Origin: Pseudomonas indica NBRC 103045
GTDB lineage: Bacteria; Pseudomonadota; Gammaproteobacteria; Pseudomonadales; Pseudomonadaceae
DNA length: 64,000 nucleotides
Reading direction: 5' to 3'
Assembly (NCBI RefSeq): GCF_002091635.1
Contig: NZ_BDAC01000018.1
Span: 1-64,000 of the forward strand
Shown: piece by piece, positions 1 through 9,587 of the stretch
Numbering within the stretch: position 1 is the stretch's first letter
How the letters are laid out: each line of letters begins with the position of its first letter
Position numbers and translations under genes: made by a program
Notes under the pieces: generated by a model
Told to the model about the DNA's origin: nothing
What the model saw: only the letters and a program-made list of their open reading frames with translations
The model's database searches: none

Positions 1-16
1 GCATTACCATCCTGCG

Positions 17-36
17 GTGGGCCTTTTCTTTTACAG
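17..36. terminator. possible distal half of a terminator from a gene left of the window
   Basis: The stretch GGTGGGCC followed by TTTTCTTTT looks like the descending arm and T-tract of a rho-independent terminator. The ascending arm would lie before base 1, so this cannot be confirmed here. Confidence 0.25.
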
Positions 37-77
37 CGGTTCTTTCAGCCAGCGTATGCCGTGGATCGGGTGGGCGC

Positions 78-881
78 TCAGAGCGCTGCACCCGTATCGA
101 ACAGCAATTGTTCGAAGGTTTTCTTCGCCATGGGACGGCCGTAGAGGTAGCCCTGGGCGCTGTGGCAGCCGTAGCGTTGCAGCATTTCTTCTTGGGAGGG
201 GTCTTCGACGCCTTCGGCCATCAGGCTCATGTTCAGGCTACGGCCAAGAGAAATGATCGCTTTGACCAGTTCCGTGCTCTCGCTGTCGCGTTTCATGTTG
301 CGGATGAAGAATCGGTCGATCTTCAGGCTATCCACGGGGAGGTGCTTCAGGGGGCTGAGCAGCGACGCACCCTTGCCGAAGTCGTCGATGGCGATGGAGA
401 CACCCAGGTCGCGCAGTTGTTCGAGGGTTTCGCAGGCGGCGCCGTTGTCGTGCTGGAGCAAGGCTTCGGTGACTTCCAGGGTAAGCCATTCCGCTTCGCA
501 TCCGGTGATCTGGAGAGTGCGGCAGACCGAGGCGAGCAGGTCGTTCGGGGCGAACTGGTGCGGCGACAGGTTGACGGCGATCGTCAGGACACGTCGCCGG
601 TCCTGGTTCCAGTCCACGGCGGTCCGGCAGGCGTTGTGCAGGACCCACTCGCCGATGTCGACGATCAGCCCGCTCTCTTCGGCGATGGAAAGGAATTGGT
701 CGGGTGTGAGCTGGCCCTTCTCGGGGTGGTTCCAGCGCAGCAGGGCTTCCGCGCCGATGAGCAGGCCGGTGCCGAGATCGACCTGCGGCTGGTAGTACAC
801 CTCCAATTCGCCGTTCTGTTGGGCCTGGCGCAGATCGGCGGCGATGGCCTGGCGCTTCGGGTGGGTCGTGGGCTGGTTCAA
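78..881 (-). CDS. stand-alone EAL-domain c-di-GMP phosphodiesterase
   Basis: The 267-residue product is one EAL domain, expected to hydrolyse c-di-GMP to pGpG in the cytoplasm. Visible motifs are EALLRW (E45), NLSP, LEVTE, the metal-binding IDDFG, LKIDR, AEGVE and QGYLYGRP, so the catalytic set looks complete. The loop that normally reads DDFGTGYS is DDFGKGAS, which may affect dimerisation or activity. The start is TTG, preceded by GGAGAG at a good distance. The protein is closely similar to the C-terminal EAL domain of the large neighbour upstream and begins almost exactly at that domain boundary, so it looks like a duplicated fragment. Its leader resembles that of the chemotaxis operon. Confidence 0.85.
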   Translation of the reverse strand: MNQPTTHPKRQAIAADLRQAQQNGELEVYYQPQVDLGTGLLIGAEALLRWNHPEKGQLTPDQFLSIAEESGLIVDIGEWVLHNACRTAVDWNQDRRRVLTIAVNLSPHQFAPNDLLASVCRTLQITGCEAEWLTLEVTEALLQHDNGAACETLEQLRDLGVSIAIDDFGKGASLLSPLKHLPVDSLKIDRFFIRNMKRDSESTELVKAIISLGRSLNMSLMAEGVEDPSQEEMLQRYGCHSAQGYLYGRPMAKKTFEQLLFDTGAAL

Positions 882-1063
882 GGTGGACTCTCCGTCCGAA
901 GCGATTCAGCGTTGCAAAAAGTGTTTCTTCCGCATGATTTTGCACCATGAAGAAGAGTGGCTAATTGATATCAAAATGATGCTTCTCCGGGGTTGGGAAC
1001 CACCATCGGATGCGACTGATTTTCGGGTAAGCCGGCTGGGACGAGGGGTAGGAAATTTCCTAG
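882..1063 (-). promoter_or_regulatory. conserved promoter/leader of the EAL gene, copy A
   Basis: On the minus strand this aligns almost without gaps with the leader at 13681-13851. Shared elements are the palindrome TAGGAAATTTCCTA (1049-1062), the block CATCCGATGGTGG, and GCATCATTTTGATATCAA containing an extended -10-like TGATATCAA (TATCAA at 965-970). The ribosome-binding area GGACGGAGA just before the TTG start is also shared. The palindrome differs between the copies by compensating changes, which suggests a protein-binding site. The -10 assignment is inference. Confidence 0.6.
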
Positions 1064-1118
1064 TTTCCCTGGTTTTGCTCTCCAGCCGTTTTCTTTGCCT
1101 CGCTCTCCGACCTTGGGT

Positions 1119-3938
1119 TCATCGGTCGGCGAGCAGTCGTTCGAAGGCTTCTTTCGGCATGGGGCGGCCGTAGAAGTAGCCTTGGGCGTTGTGGCAGCCA
1201 TAGCGTCGCAGCAGGGCCTCCTGGGAGGGTTTTTCGACGCCTTCGGCGATGAGGGTGAGGCGCAGGCTGTGGGCCATGGAGACGATCGCCTTGACCAGCT
1301 CGGCGCTCCGCTTGTTGTGCTCGATATCGCGGATGAAGGAGCGGTCGATCTTCAGGGTTTCCACCGGGAAGCGATTCAGGTAGCCGAGCGCCGAGTAACC
1401 GGTACCGAAGTCGTCGATGGCGATGGAAAAGCCCATGTCGCTCAGTTGCTTCAGGGTTTCGCGCACCACCGGGTTGTCGTCCAGCAGCAAGCCTTCGGTG
1501 ATTTCCAGGCCGAGCCAGGCGGGCCGGCAGCCGGTGGCTTGCAGGGCATTGCACACCGAGGCGAGGAGGTCGTTCAGCTTGAACTGGCGGGGCGAGAGGT
1601 TGACGGCGACCTTGATACGGCGCCGCCGGTCGCGGTTCCATTCCACCGCCGTGCGGCAAGCGGTGTGCAGGACCCACTCGCCGATGTCGACGATCAGGCC
1701 GGTTTCTTCGGCGATGGAGATGAAGTGGTCGGGCTGGATCAGGCCATCCCGTGGATGGTTCCAGCGCAGCAGGGCTTCCGCGCCGATCAACAGGCCACTG
1801 CTCAGGTCGATCTGCGGCTGGTAGTACAGCTCCAGTTCGCCGTTCTGCCGGGCATGGCGCAGGCTGGCGGCGATGGCCAGACGCTGGGTGGTCTTTTGGG
1901 TCAGGCTCGGCGTATAGAACTGGACATTGTTCCGTCCCTGTTCCTTGGCGTGGTAGAGCGCGGTGTCGGCGTATTGCAGCAGTTCCTCGATGGTTTGCCC
2001 ATCGTGCGGATAGCGGGAAATGCCGATGCTGGAGTAGATGAACAGCTCGCGGTCCTGGATCAGGCAGACTTCGCCGATGGACTGGAGCAGCGCGTGGCCG
2101 GTTCGCTCGAGATCGGCGGCGTCGTGCATGCCGGTCAGGACCAGGGCGAATTCATCGCCGCCCAGGCGGGCAACGGTATCGCCATCGCGTATGGCATCGC
2201 CCAGGCGGCGGGCGATTTCCTGCAGCAGATCGTCGCCGGCGGCGTGGCCGAGGGTGTCGTTGACGATCTTGAAGTTGTCCAGGTCGAGGATCATCACCGC
2301 GATGTGCCGGTCGCCGTGGTCGGCCTGGCGCATGGCTTGTTGAAGCCTGGCATTGAACAGCTCGCGGTTGGGCAGGCCGGTCAGGGAGTCGAAGAAGGCG
2401 AGGGTATGCAGTTGTTTCTGATAGGCCTTCAGCTTGCTGATGTCCTGCACGGTGCCGAGCATCTGCAATGGCGTGCCGTCTTCGGCATAGGCGATGCGCA
2501 GCCGGGAGTGCAGGTGCAGCGTACGTTGGCCGGTGTCGATGCTGTAGTCCATCGCCAGCTCGGTGGTGCGCGCCAGATAGGCCTGCTGGATGCTGGAGGC
2601 GATTCGGTTGCGCTCTTCCTCGGGCAGCATCGCCAGCACCTGTTCGGGGTAGGGTGCCCAACCGCGTGGCTGGCCGAGCAGGCGGCAGAGTTCCGCCGAG
2701 AGCCGGGTCTTGCGGGTGCGGAAGTCCAGTTGCCAATGGCCGAGGCGGGCGAGTGCTTCGGCCTCCTCCAGGCGGCGGCTGGTTTCCTTCAGGGAGGAAA
2801 TGTCTCGGGCGATGGTGAGCACGCTGGCGACCTGGCCATGGCGGTCGAACTCGGGGACGACGCGGACATGCTGGAAGACCTGTTCACCGGTGCCTTTGAC
2901 CCATTCGACTTCCAGCGAGGTCGGCGTGCCCTTGGCGATCACGTCCAGCAGTCCGGCGTGATAGCGGGCGGCCTGTTCCGGGAGGTAGAAGCTGCGCTGG
3001 AGCAGCGAAGCGCCCAGCACGTCCGCCGCGTTGGCACCGAACATGGCTTCGTACGCGGGGTTGCAGTAGATGCGCCGGCCCGTCCGGTCGAAGCGCACGA
3101 TGACGTCCGGTGAGTTCTCTACCAGCGTGCGGAATTCCTGCTCCTTGATCCGCAGTACCTCTTCGGCCTGACGCTGTGCCGTGATATCTCGGCCTACCGC
3201 CAGCACGCTGACGATCTGCCCGTCGGCCGTGCGTTCTGGAGCGATGCGGATATGGCTGGTGACCGTCCGTCCTCCCGGCGTCTGCCAGGTCAATTCGTGC
3301 TCGGCAGGTTGGCCGCTGTGCAGCACGTCGAGGAGTTTGGCCTCGTATGCCAGCATTTCGGCGGTCGCGACATGGCTGGGTTTCTTGCCCAGGAGGCTTT
3401 CCACCGGCACCTCGGCCAGGTGGGCGAAGGCGGGGTTGGCGTAGGTCCGCAGGCAATCGCGGTCGTAACGGGCGATGGTGTCGGGCGTGTGTTCCGCCAG
3501 CATGCGAAACGACTGGGTATCGTTCAGCAATTGCTGTTCGTGATGCTTGTCCGCCGTGAGGTCACGGAGGATATGCAGCACCTGGCGGTAGCCCAGCGGG
3601 ACCAGGCGTTGCAAGAACTGTCCGCGGCCATGGGGCAGTTGCAACTCGATTTCGCTGTCGCGTACTTCGCCGGCGGCGACACAGGCCAGGCTGTCGGCTT
3701 CCAACTGGCGTGCTGCACCGGCCGGCAGACACTCGTCCAGAGCCACGGACGGGGCCTGCTCCGCCACGCCCAGCAACCGACGCCAGGCCGGGTTGCTGGT
3801 GTGCAGGTACAAGCGGGCCTGGTCGTCCAGCGCGTAGATCGCCATGCCATCCAGGCTGGAGGCGAAGGCCACGAGGTAAGGCTGAATGGCAGCGCTGTCG
3901 TGGTGCGGTGCTGGCGGTGAGGCGAGCAAGTCGTTCAT
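1119..3938 (-). CDS. PAS-PAS-PAS-PAS-GGDEF-EAL c-di-GMP signalling protein
   Basis: The 939-residue product has about four N-terminal PAS-like sensor segments (roughly 20-135, 145-260, 265-385 and 395-510). A diguanylate cyclase domain follows with an intact GGDEF motif at 593-597, then an EAL domain with E721 and the intact loop DDFGTGYS. The residues RDGD five positions before GGDEF match the RxxD inhibitory site, so product feedback is plausible. No membrane segment is evident, so it is probably cytosolic. It lies 96 bp downstream of cheB on the same strand and may be the last gene of the chemotaxis operon. Whether the synthase or the hydrolase activity dominates cannot be read from sequence. 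Confidence 0.9.
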   Translation of the reverse strand: MNDLLASPPAPHHDSAAIQPYLVAFASSLDGMAIYALDDQARLYLHTSNPAWRRLLGVAEQAPSVALDECLPAGAARQLEADSLACVAAGEVRDSEIELQLPHGRGQFLQRLVPLGYRQVLHILRDLTADKHHEQQLLNDTQSFRMLAEHTPDTIARYDRDCLRTYANPAFAHLAEVPVESLLGKKPSHVATAEMLAYEAKLLDVLHSGQPAEHELTWQTPGGRTVTSHIRIAPERTADGQIVSVLAVGRDITAQRQAEEVLRIKEQEFRTLVENSPDVIVRFDRTGRRIYCNPAYEAMFGANAADVLGASLLQRSFYLPEQAARYHAGLLDVIAKGTPTSLEVEWVKGTGEQVFQHVRVVPEFDRHGQVASVLTIARDISSLKETSRRLEEAEALARLGHWQLDFRTRKTRLSAELCRLLGQPRGWAPYPEQVLAMLPEEERNRIASSIQQAYLARTTELAMDYSIDTGQRTLHLHSRLRIAYAEDGTPLQMLGTVQDISKLKAYQKQLHTLAFFDSLTGLPNRELFNARLQQAMRQADHGDRHIAVMILDLDNFKIVNDTLGHAAGDDLLQEIARRLGDAIRDGDTVARLGGDEFALVLTGMHDAADLERTGHALLQSIGEVCLIQDRELFIYSSIGISRYPHDGQTIEELLQYADTALYHAKEQGRNNVQFYTPSLTQKTTQRLAIAASLRHARQNGELELYYQPQIDLSSGLLIGAEALLRWNHPRDGLIQPDHFISIAEETGLIVDIGEWVLHTACRTAVEWNRDRRRRIKVAVNLSPRQFKLNDLLASVCNALQATGCRPAWLGLEITEGLLLDDNPVVRETLKQLSDMGFSIAIDDFGTGYSALGYLNRFPVETLKIDRSFIRDIEHNKRSAELVKAIVSMAHSLRLTLIAEGVEKPSQEALLRRYGCHNAQGYFYGRPMPKEAFERLLADR

Positions 3939-3992
3939 GTCGTACGGCCTGGCGATACGGCCGCTGGTTGCCGCGGCTTTCGGTTGTGTTCA

Positions 3993-4011
3993 CCGGCCAC
4001 TCCATGGCCGG
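3993..4011. other. hairpin between cheB and the GGDEF/EAL gene
   Basis: CCGGCCA and TGGCCGG form a perfect 7-bp stem around a 5-base loop in the only sizeable gap of the operon. There is no T-tract on the minus strand. It may be an attenuator or mRNA processing site rather than a full terminator. Confidence 0.35.
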
Positions 4012-4034
4012 CCTTGAATAGTGGCTTGTGTCGA

Positions 4035-5093
4035 TCAGCCCCGACCCGTCCGGGCCGCAACGATCGCCCCGGGAATCTCGCCGAGGGGCAGGACCTGTTC
4101 CGCGGCACCGAGCTTCACGGCTTCCCTGGGCATGCCGAACACCACGCAGGTGGCTTCGTCCTGGGCCAGGGTGCGGGCGCCGGCGTCGCGCATTTCCTTC
4201 AGTCCCCGGGCGCCGTCGCTGCCCATGCCGGTCATGATGATGCCCAGGGCATTGGCCCCGGCAGCGCGGGCGGCGGAGCGGAACAGTACGTCCACGGAAG
4301 GCCGGTGCCGGCTGACGGGCGGCCCGTCGCGAATCTCCACACGGTATTGCGCGCCACTGCGCTGCAGCAGCATGTGCCGGCCGCCCGGCGCGATCAGGGC
4401 CCGGCCCGGCATCACCCGGTCGCCGTCCTCCGCTTCGCGTATCTCGATCTGGCAGAGCCGGTCGAGCCGCTCGGCGAACGCCTTGGTGAAGCGTTCCGGC
4501 ATGTGCTGGACGATCACCAGGCCCGGACAGGTGCGTGGCAGAACAGTGAGTATCGTTTCCAGCGCCTGGGTTCCACCGGTCGAGGTGCCGATGGCCACCA
4601 CGCGGTCCGTGGTGTGCAGCATCGCCTGGGTGCCCGAGAGCGGCAGAGCGGGCAGGGCGGATACGGCGGGGCGCGCGGTCAGCCGGCCGAGGTTGGCGCG
4701 GGCCGCGCCCTGGATCGCGTGGACCAGTTCCTGGCGGCTGTCGATCAGAAACTGCCGGAGGCCCATGCGCGGCTTGGTCACGATGCTGACGGCGCCTTCA
4801 GCCAGGGCCTGCAGGGTGGTCTGGGCGCCGGCTTCGGTGAGGGTGGAGCAGATCACCACCGGCGTCGGGCGCTCGGCCATCAGCTTGCGCAGGAAGGTCA
4901 GGCCGTCCATGCGCGGCATTTCCACGTCCAGTACCACCACGTCCGGCCAGCGGCGCTGCATCTTCTCCAGGGCGAACAACGGGTCGGCGGCGACGCCGAT
5001 CACTTCGATGTCTGGCTGTTCGGCCAACAGGGCAGAGAGCACCTGGCGCACCACGGCGGAGTCGTCGACGATCATCACGGCGATCGGCTTCAT
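4035..5093 (-). CDS. cheB: chemotaxis protein-glutamate methylesterase/glutamine deamidase CheB
   Basis: CheB removes methyl groups from receptor glutamates and is activated by phosphorylation from CheA. The 352 residues show an N-terminal receiver with acidic pocket DD (10-11) and phospho-acceptor D56 in [11 protein letters not shown] linker leads to the esterase domain with the nucleophile motif AIGTSTGGT, the His motif VQHMPERF and the Asp motif MTGMGSDGA. Length is normal for the family. The start codon overlaps the cheD stop as ATGA, indicating translational coupling. Confidence 0.96.
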   Translation of the reverse strand: MKPIAVMIVDDSAVVRQVLSALLAEQPDIEVIGVAADPLFALEKMQRRWPDVVVLDVEMPRMDGLTFLRKLMAERPTPVVICSTLTEAGAQTTLQALAEGAVSIVTKPRMGLRQFLIDSRQELVHAIQGAARANLGRLTARPAVSALPALPLSGTQAMLHTTDRVVAIGTSTGGTQALETILTVLPRTCPGLVIVQHMPERFTKAFAERLDRLCQIEIREAEDGDRVMPGRALIAPGGRHMLLQRSGAQYRVEIRDGPPVSRHRPSVDVLFRSAARAAGANALGIIMTGMGSDGARGLKEMRDAGARTLAQDEATCVVFGMPREAVKLGAAEQVLPLGEIPGAIVAARTGRG

Positions 5094-5602
5094 GCGCGTC
5101 TATCCGCCTTGTGGCCAGCCTCGGGAGCGCTGTGCCGGACCGAGACATGGCCGTTCCACAGATCGAAGATCAGGCTGCGATGGCCGACGCCCTCGACATG
5201 GGCGCCGCTGCAAGCGAGCCCATGGGCGTCGAGCAGGCGCCGGGCGGCCTCGACGTTCTTGCGTCCCACTTGGCCCGGGTTCCCACGCATGACATCGGGA
5301 AACATGCTGCCGCCGCCGAAGAGCTGGATGCGGAACTCGTCGGGGCGCGCCTTGGCGGTACGGATCTCGCGCAGCATCAGTTCCAGGGCCTCGTCGGCGT
5401 AGCGGCCGTCCAGTTCGCCGCCAGCCATGGTCGGTCGGGTCGGCAGGAGGAAGTGGAACATGCCGCCGATCTGCCGGAACGGATGCCAGCAAACCAGGGA
5501 GACACAGGAACCCAGCACTGTGCGGATGCGTGTGTGGCGGTCGCCGAAGTACAGCTCGCCCGGCTGCAGGAAAACCTCGATGAGCGGGGCGGGCTTACGC
5601 AT
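5090..5602 (-). CDS. cheD: chemoreceptor glutamine deamidase CheD
   Basis: CheD deamidates receptor glutamines so that they become methylation sites. The 170-residue protein contains the catalytic Cys in [10 protein letters not shown] (C33) and the His in GGMFHFLLP (H50), with the conserved FGGG segment later. It overlaps the end of cheR by 8 bases and the start of cheB by 4, so cheR, cheD and cheB form one coupled adaptation module. CheD is absent from the polar-flagellum chemotaxis cluster of many pseudomonads, which supports an auxiliary pathway here. Confidence 0.95.
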   Translation of the reverse strand: MRKPAPLIEVFLQPGELYFGDRHTRIRTVLGSCVSLVCWHPFRQIGGMFHFLLPTRPTMAGGELDGRYADEALELMLREIRTAKARPDEFRIQLFGGGSMFPDVMRGNPGQVGRKNVEAARRLLDAHGLACSGAHVEGVGHRSLIFDLWNGHVSVRHSAPEAGHKADRRA

Positions 5603-6464
5603 GGGGCTTCCGGTAGATCGAGGGGCTGACCAGGCGCAGCTCGTCCGATACCCCGTTGAGGCTTTCCGAGTGGCTGACGATGAAGTAGCCGCCGGGACGC
5701 AGTCGGGGCAGCAGGCGCCGGACGACGCGGCGCTTGGTCTCCTGGTCGAAATAAATCATCACGTTGCGCAGGAAGATGACGTCGAAGTCTCCCAGGTCGG
5801 GCAAGGGGGCGTTCAGGTTGACCTGCATGAAGCGGATGCGCTCGCGCAGCTCGGGCTTCACCAGGAAGCAGCCCTCGTGTTCGCCGACGCCCTTCAGGCA
5901 GTGCCGTATCAGCGTCGAACGCGGCAGGGTCTGTGCATCGTCCAGGCGGTAGAGGCCCGTCCGTGCCTTCTCCAGCACACGGGTGCTGATGTCCGAGGCA
6001 ACCACCTCCCACGGCTGCTGGCCGAGGCTGTCGGCCAGGGTCATGGCGAGGCTGTAGGGTTCTTCCCCGCTGGAACAGGCGCCGCTCCAGATGCGTACCT
6101 TCTGCGGGCCACGGCGTGGCGGCAGGATCTGTTCGCGGAGGAACTCGAAGTGCTTCGGCTCACGGAAGAAATAGGTTTCGTTGGTGGTCAGCAGGTCGAC
6201 TGCCACCTGGAGTTCGGCCTGCTCGCGCGCCAGCAGGCGGAAATAGTCGCTGTAGCTGCCCAGGCCGCATTGGCGGATGCGCTTGGCCAAGCGCCCGCTC
6301 ACCAACGGCTTCTTGGCATCGCTCATGCTGATGCCGGCCACTTCGTGGAGCAGGGTGCGGAACTGCCGGAACTCCTGGTCGCTCAGCACGGGCGGGCACG
6401 AGGCGCCGCGTTCGCCGGAGCGCCCGGGAGCCCCGTCCGGCTCACCCCGCCGGTATCCGGTCAT
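5595..6464 (-). CDS. cheR: chemotaxis protein methyltransferase CheR
   Basis: CheR transfers methyl groups from S-adenosylmethionine to receptor glutamates. The 289 residues begin MTGYRRGEP. An N-terminal helical domain leads to the SAM-binding fold with TNETYFFRE, the glycine-containing IWSGACSSGEEPYS and the FLRNVMIYF motif. The frame stays open upstream across cheW, but the ATG at 6464 overlaps the cheW stop as ATGA and gives a normal-length CheR, so that start is preferred. A C-terminal pentapeptide-like tail on the receptor encoded upstream could be its docking site. Confidence 0.94.
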   Translation of the reverse strand: MTGYRRGEPDGAPGRSGERGASCPPVLSDQEFRQFRTLLHEVAGISMSDAKKPLVSGRLAKRIRQCGLGSYSDYFRLLAREQAELQVAVDLLTTNETYFFREPKHFEFLREQILPPRRGPQKVRIWSGACSSGEEPYSLAMTLADSLGQQPWEVVASDISTRVLEKARTGLYRLDDAQTLPRSTLIRHCLKGVGEHEGCFLVKPELRERIRFMQVNLNAPLPDLGDFDVIFLRNVMIYFDQETKRRVVRRLLPRLRPGGYFIVSHSESLNGVSDELRLVSPSIYRKPHA

Positions 6465-6985
6465 GGCTGCTCGTCCGCGTGCTGCGCGGCGCTGGCCAGG
6501 TCGGCGAGTTCGTCGACGGAAAGCACCCGGCCGATGTCGAGCAGGATGACGAAACGCCCGCCGACCTTGCCCATGCCGAGGATGAAGTCGGTGCGGATGT
6601 GGGTACCGAAGGCGGGGGGCGGCTCGATGTCCGCCGGGGCGATTTCCAGCACTTCGTTGACGGCATCGACCACCACGCCGAGCACTTGCCGACCCTCGGC
6701 GTGCTGGACTTCGAGGATGACGATGCAGGTACGCCGACCGACCGCCGTGACGGGGCCGCCGAAGCGCGCACCGAGGTCGATCACCGGGACCACCGCGCCG
6801 CGCAGGTTGATCACGCCACGGATGCTGGGCGGCATCATGGGGATCGCGGTGACCTGGCCGTACTCGATGATTTCCTTGACGCAGAGTGTACCCACGGCGA
6901 ACTGCTCGCCGCCCAGGGTGAAGGTGAGGTACTGGCGGGATTCCGCGGCGAGGTCGCGCATGTCCGCTTTGATCAGTTGACCCAT
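6461..6985 (-). CDS. cheW: chemotaxis coupling protein CheW
   Basis: CheW links chemoreceptors to CheA. The 174-residue protein carries a single CheW domain with the typical blocks YLTFTLGGEQFAVGT, IRGVINLRGAVVPVIDL and VGVVVDAVNEVL. There is no fused receiver domain. A GGAG sequence precedes the ATG. It lies between the PAS-containing receptor and cheR in the operon. Confidence 0.95.
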   Translation of the reverse strand: MGQLIKADMRDLAAESRQYLTFTLGGEQFAVGTLCVKEIIEYGQVTAIPMMPPSIRGVINLRGAVVPVIDLGARFGGPVTAVGRRTCIVILEVQHAEGRQVLGVVVDAVNEVLEIAPADIEPPPAFGTHIRTDFILGMGKVGGRFVILLDIGRVLSVDELADLASAAQHADEQP

Positions 6986-7043
6986 GAACGTCTCCTGGAG
7001 GGGCCGCCGCCGTGTGCGCGGCCCTCATCTCTGTTGGACCGCA

Positions 7044-9587
7044 TCATTCCTCGAAAACGGTAAAGCCCGCCGGTATCGCCGTCGCCGGGCGGCGCGGCAC
7101 TGCGCCGCCGAGGGCGCGCTCCGCAACCGGCGCGGTGGCATGCGGACGGCGTGTGTCGCCGGAGGGCTCGTCCAGGGTGAAGAACGCCATCAACCGCTGC
7201 AACTGCTCGGCCTGTCCGCTCATCTCCTCGGCGGTGGCGGCCAGTTCCTCGGAGGAAGAGGCGTTTTGCTGGGTGATCTGGCTGAGCTGGTTCATCGCCA
7301 TGTTGATCTGGCCGACACCGGAGGACTGCTCGGACGAGGCGGCTGCGATTTCCTGCACCAGGTCGGAGGTCTTGGCGATGCTCGGCAGCATGTCGTCCAG
7401 CAGGCTGCCGGCGCGTTCGGCCAGGGCCACGCTGCCCTTGGCCACTTCACCGATTTCCTGCGCCGCGACCTGGCTGCGCTCGGCCAGCTTGCGCACCTCG
7501 GCGGCGACCACGGCGAAGCCTTTGCCATGCTCGCCGGCGCGGGCAGCTTCGATGGCGGCGTTCAGGGCGAGCAGGTTGGTCTGGTAGGCGATGTCGTCGA
7601 TGATGCCGATCTTCTCGGCGATGGATTTCATGGCGGCAACGGTGTCCTTGACCGCCTCGCCACCCTCGCTCGCCTGGCGGGCAGCGCCGGAGGCCATGCC
7701 ATCGGTGACCCGGGCGTTCTCGGTGTTCTGCTCGACCGAGGCGGACATCTGTTCCATGGAGGCGGAGGTCTCTTCGACGCTGGCCGCCTGCTCGCTGGAA
7801 GCCTGGCTCAGGCTCTGGGCGGTGGCCGAGACCTGTTCCGAGGCGCTGGACAGCGAATCCGCCGCGCCGCGCACGTCGCCGATGATCCCGGACAATGTGT
7901 GGATGGTGGCGTTGACCGAATGCTTGAGGCCATCGAAGGCGCCCTGGTAAACGTTCTCGATCACCTGGGTCAGGTCACCGCGCTCGAGGCCGGCCAGGAC
8001 CCGCTGGACATCCGCCAGTGCGTTTTCGCTGGTACCGACGATGCGGTTCATGCCCTCGGCGACCAATTGGTAGAAGCCCGTCTTGTTCTCCTCGGCGACC
8101 CGTGCGGAGAAGTCGCCGGCCGCGGCGGCGGCTACCACTTGGCCGATTTCCTGTTCGGCGGCCACTTCGGCGGTGCGGTCGATCCATTCCAGCACGGTAC
8201 CGAGCCGGGTTCCGGCCAGGTCGTAGATGGGGCTGGCACTGAGGCGGAAGGTCAGGCCGCCGACGGAAATCTGGGCGACATGCGTGCCGCGCAGGTGGCT
8301 AAGCAGGTTGCGCTGGTGGCTGGGGTTCTTGTGGAAGGCATCGAAGTTCGTGCCGATGATTTGGTCCGCGCGGAACTGCGGCAGCAGCTTGCGGAAGTTC
8401 GCCTCGGACTGGCGCATCAGGGCTTCGGTGGCCTTGTTCATGTAGCGGATGATGCCGTCGTTGTCCGCCATCATCACGTTGACCGAGGCGTTGTCCAGGG
8501 TGGTGCGGATGGTGGTGGCCACGGCAGCGGCGGCTGCGGCGTCCTTGAGTTGCTGGCGGGTCCGCTCGATCACCTCGTTGATGAACGCCTTCTTGCCGGG
8601 GAAGCGCTCCAGCGGCGCGTCGAAGTCACCCTCGCCGAACGCGGCGATGCAGGCCATGGCTTTCTTTTTCACGGCGATGTGCCCTTCGACCATGGTGTTG
8701 ACCCCTTCCGCCATGGCCCGGTAGGCCCCCTGGAAGCGCTCGGTATCGACGCGGACGTCGATATCGCCCCGGTCGTGCTCGGCGGACATCCGGTTCATTT
8801 CGGCGATCAGCGACTGCAGGCTGGCCGACACGCCCTGGATGGCGGTTTGTAGCTGGCCGGTCTCGTCGCGGCGGTCGATGACGATATCGGCGGCCAGGTC
8901 GCCGGCGGCCAGGCGGTTGGCCACCTGCATGGACTCGGCCAGCGGACGCACGATGGAGCGGGTGATAAGGACCGCGACCAGGGAGCCCAGCGCCACGGCG
9001 ACGCCCAGCAGGATCAGCGTCATGCGCACGCCGGCGTTATGGTTCGCCTCGGCCTGGGCCACCGCTTCGCCGGTCTTGCGCTGCTGGTAGGCGAGCATGG
9101 CGTCCAGGGCCTTGAAGAGGCTTTCCTGCACGGGCGCCACTTCGTTCATCAGCAGGTCGACGGCCTCGGTGTTGCGGCCGGATTCGCTGAACCGCAGCGC
9201 CCGGTCCACCAGCGGAACGGCCGCCTCGAAGTGTGTGCGGATGTCGCCGCTGAGCGCCTTGGCTTCGTCCGTGGTGACGCTGTCGCTCATGGCATCGAGC
9301 ACCTTGGTGAACTCCGTCCGCGCGGCCAGGACGCGGTCGGTTTCCAGGCGGATGCGCGCGCTGTCGTCGGTGAGCAAGGTGTTGCGGGTGGCGCGGGCGA
9401 CGATGTTCATCTGGTTGCGCAGGGTGGCGACCTGCATCACCCGCTGCATGCGCAGGTTGACGATCTCGTCGAGATCCTCCCGGGTGTGTTGCAGGCGGCT
9501 GATGCCGTTCCAGGCCAGGAGAGCCATCAGCACCAGGATGCTGGCGAAACCCAGGACGAGGCGGATACCGATTCGCATGTTCTTCAT
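7044..9587 (-). CDS. methyl-accepting chemotaxis protein with HAMP and PAS domains
   Basis: This 847-residue chemoreceptor has an N-terminal membrane segment (about 9-27) and a helical periplasmic sensor with the conserved RNTLLTDD stretch. A second membrane segment (about 195-215) is followed by HAMP, a PAS-like domain with the block [19 protein letters not shown], a second HAMP-like region and a long signalling domain. The signalling tip carries [20 protein letters not shown]. The ATG at 9587 overlaps the cheA stop as ATGA, so longer upstream starts are rejected. The last about 45 residues are a proline- and alanine-rich tail ending GFTVFEE, where GFTVF fits the aromatic-spaced pentapeptide used to tether CheR or CheB in other receptors. 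The ligand is unknown. Confidence 0.93.
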   Translation of the reverse strand: MKNMRIGIRLVLGFASILVLMALLAWNGISRLQHTREDLDEIVNLRMQRVMQVATLRNQMNIVARATRNTLLTDDSARIRLETDRVLAARTEFTKVLDAMSDSVTTDEAKALSGDIRTHFEAAVPLVDRALRFSESGRNTEAVDLLMNEVAPVQESLFKALDAMLAYQQRKTGEAVAQAEANHNAGVRMTLILLGVAVALGSLVAVLITRSIVRPLAESMQVANRLAAGDLAADIVIDRRDETGQLQTAIQGVSASLQSLIAEMNRMSAEHDRGDIDVRVDTERFQGAYRAMAEGVNTMVEGHIAVKKKAMACIAAFGEGDFDAPLERFPGKKAFINEVIERTRQQLKDAAAAAAVATTIRTTLDNASVNVMMADNDGIIRYMNKATEALMRQSEANFRKLLPQFRADQIIGTNFDAFHKNPSHQRNLLSHLRGTHVAQISVGGLTFRLSASPIYDLAGTRLGTVLEWIDRTAEVAAEQEIGQVVAAAAAGDFSARVAEENKTGFYQLVAEGMNRIVGTSENALADVQRVLAGLERGDLTQVIENVYQGAFDGLKHSVNATIHTLSGIIGDVRGAADSLSSASEQVSATAQSLSQASSEQAASVEETSASMEQMSASVEQNTENARVTDGMASGAARQASEGGEAVKDTVAAMKSIAEKIGIIDDIAYQTNLLALNAAIEAARAGEHGKGFAVVAAEVRKLAERSQVAAQEIGEVAKGSVALAERAGSLLDDMLPSIAKTSDLVQEIAAASSEQSSGVGQINMAMNQLSQITQQNASSSEELAATAEEMSGQAEQLQRLMAFFTLDEPSGDTRRPHATAPVAERALGGAVPRRPATAIPAGFTVFEE

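Noticed and set aside
882-1063. c-di-GMP riboswitch in the leader of the EAL gene
   Set aside because: The conserved blocks do not resemble GEMM-type aptamers, and the main palindrome lies well upstream of the likely promoter rather than in the transcript.
1095-3113. 672-codon plus-strand frame opposite the PAS/GGDEF/EAL gene
   Set aside because: The translation has no recognisable domains and mirrors a well-supported gene on the other strand. Long antisense frames are expected in GC-rich DNA.
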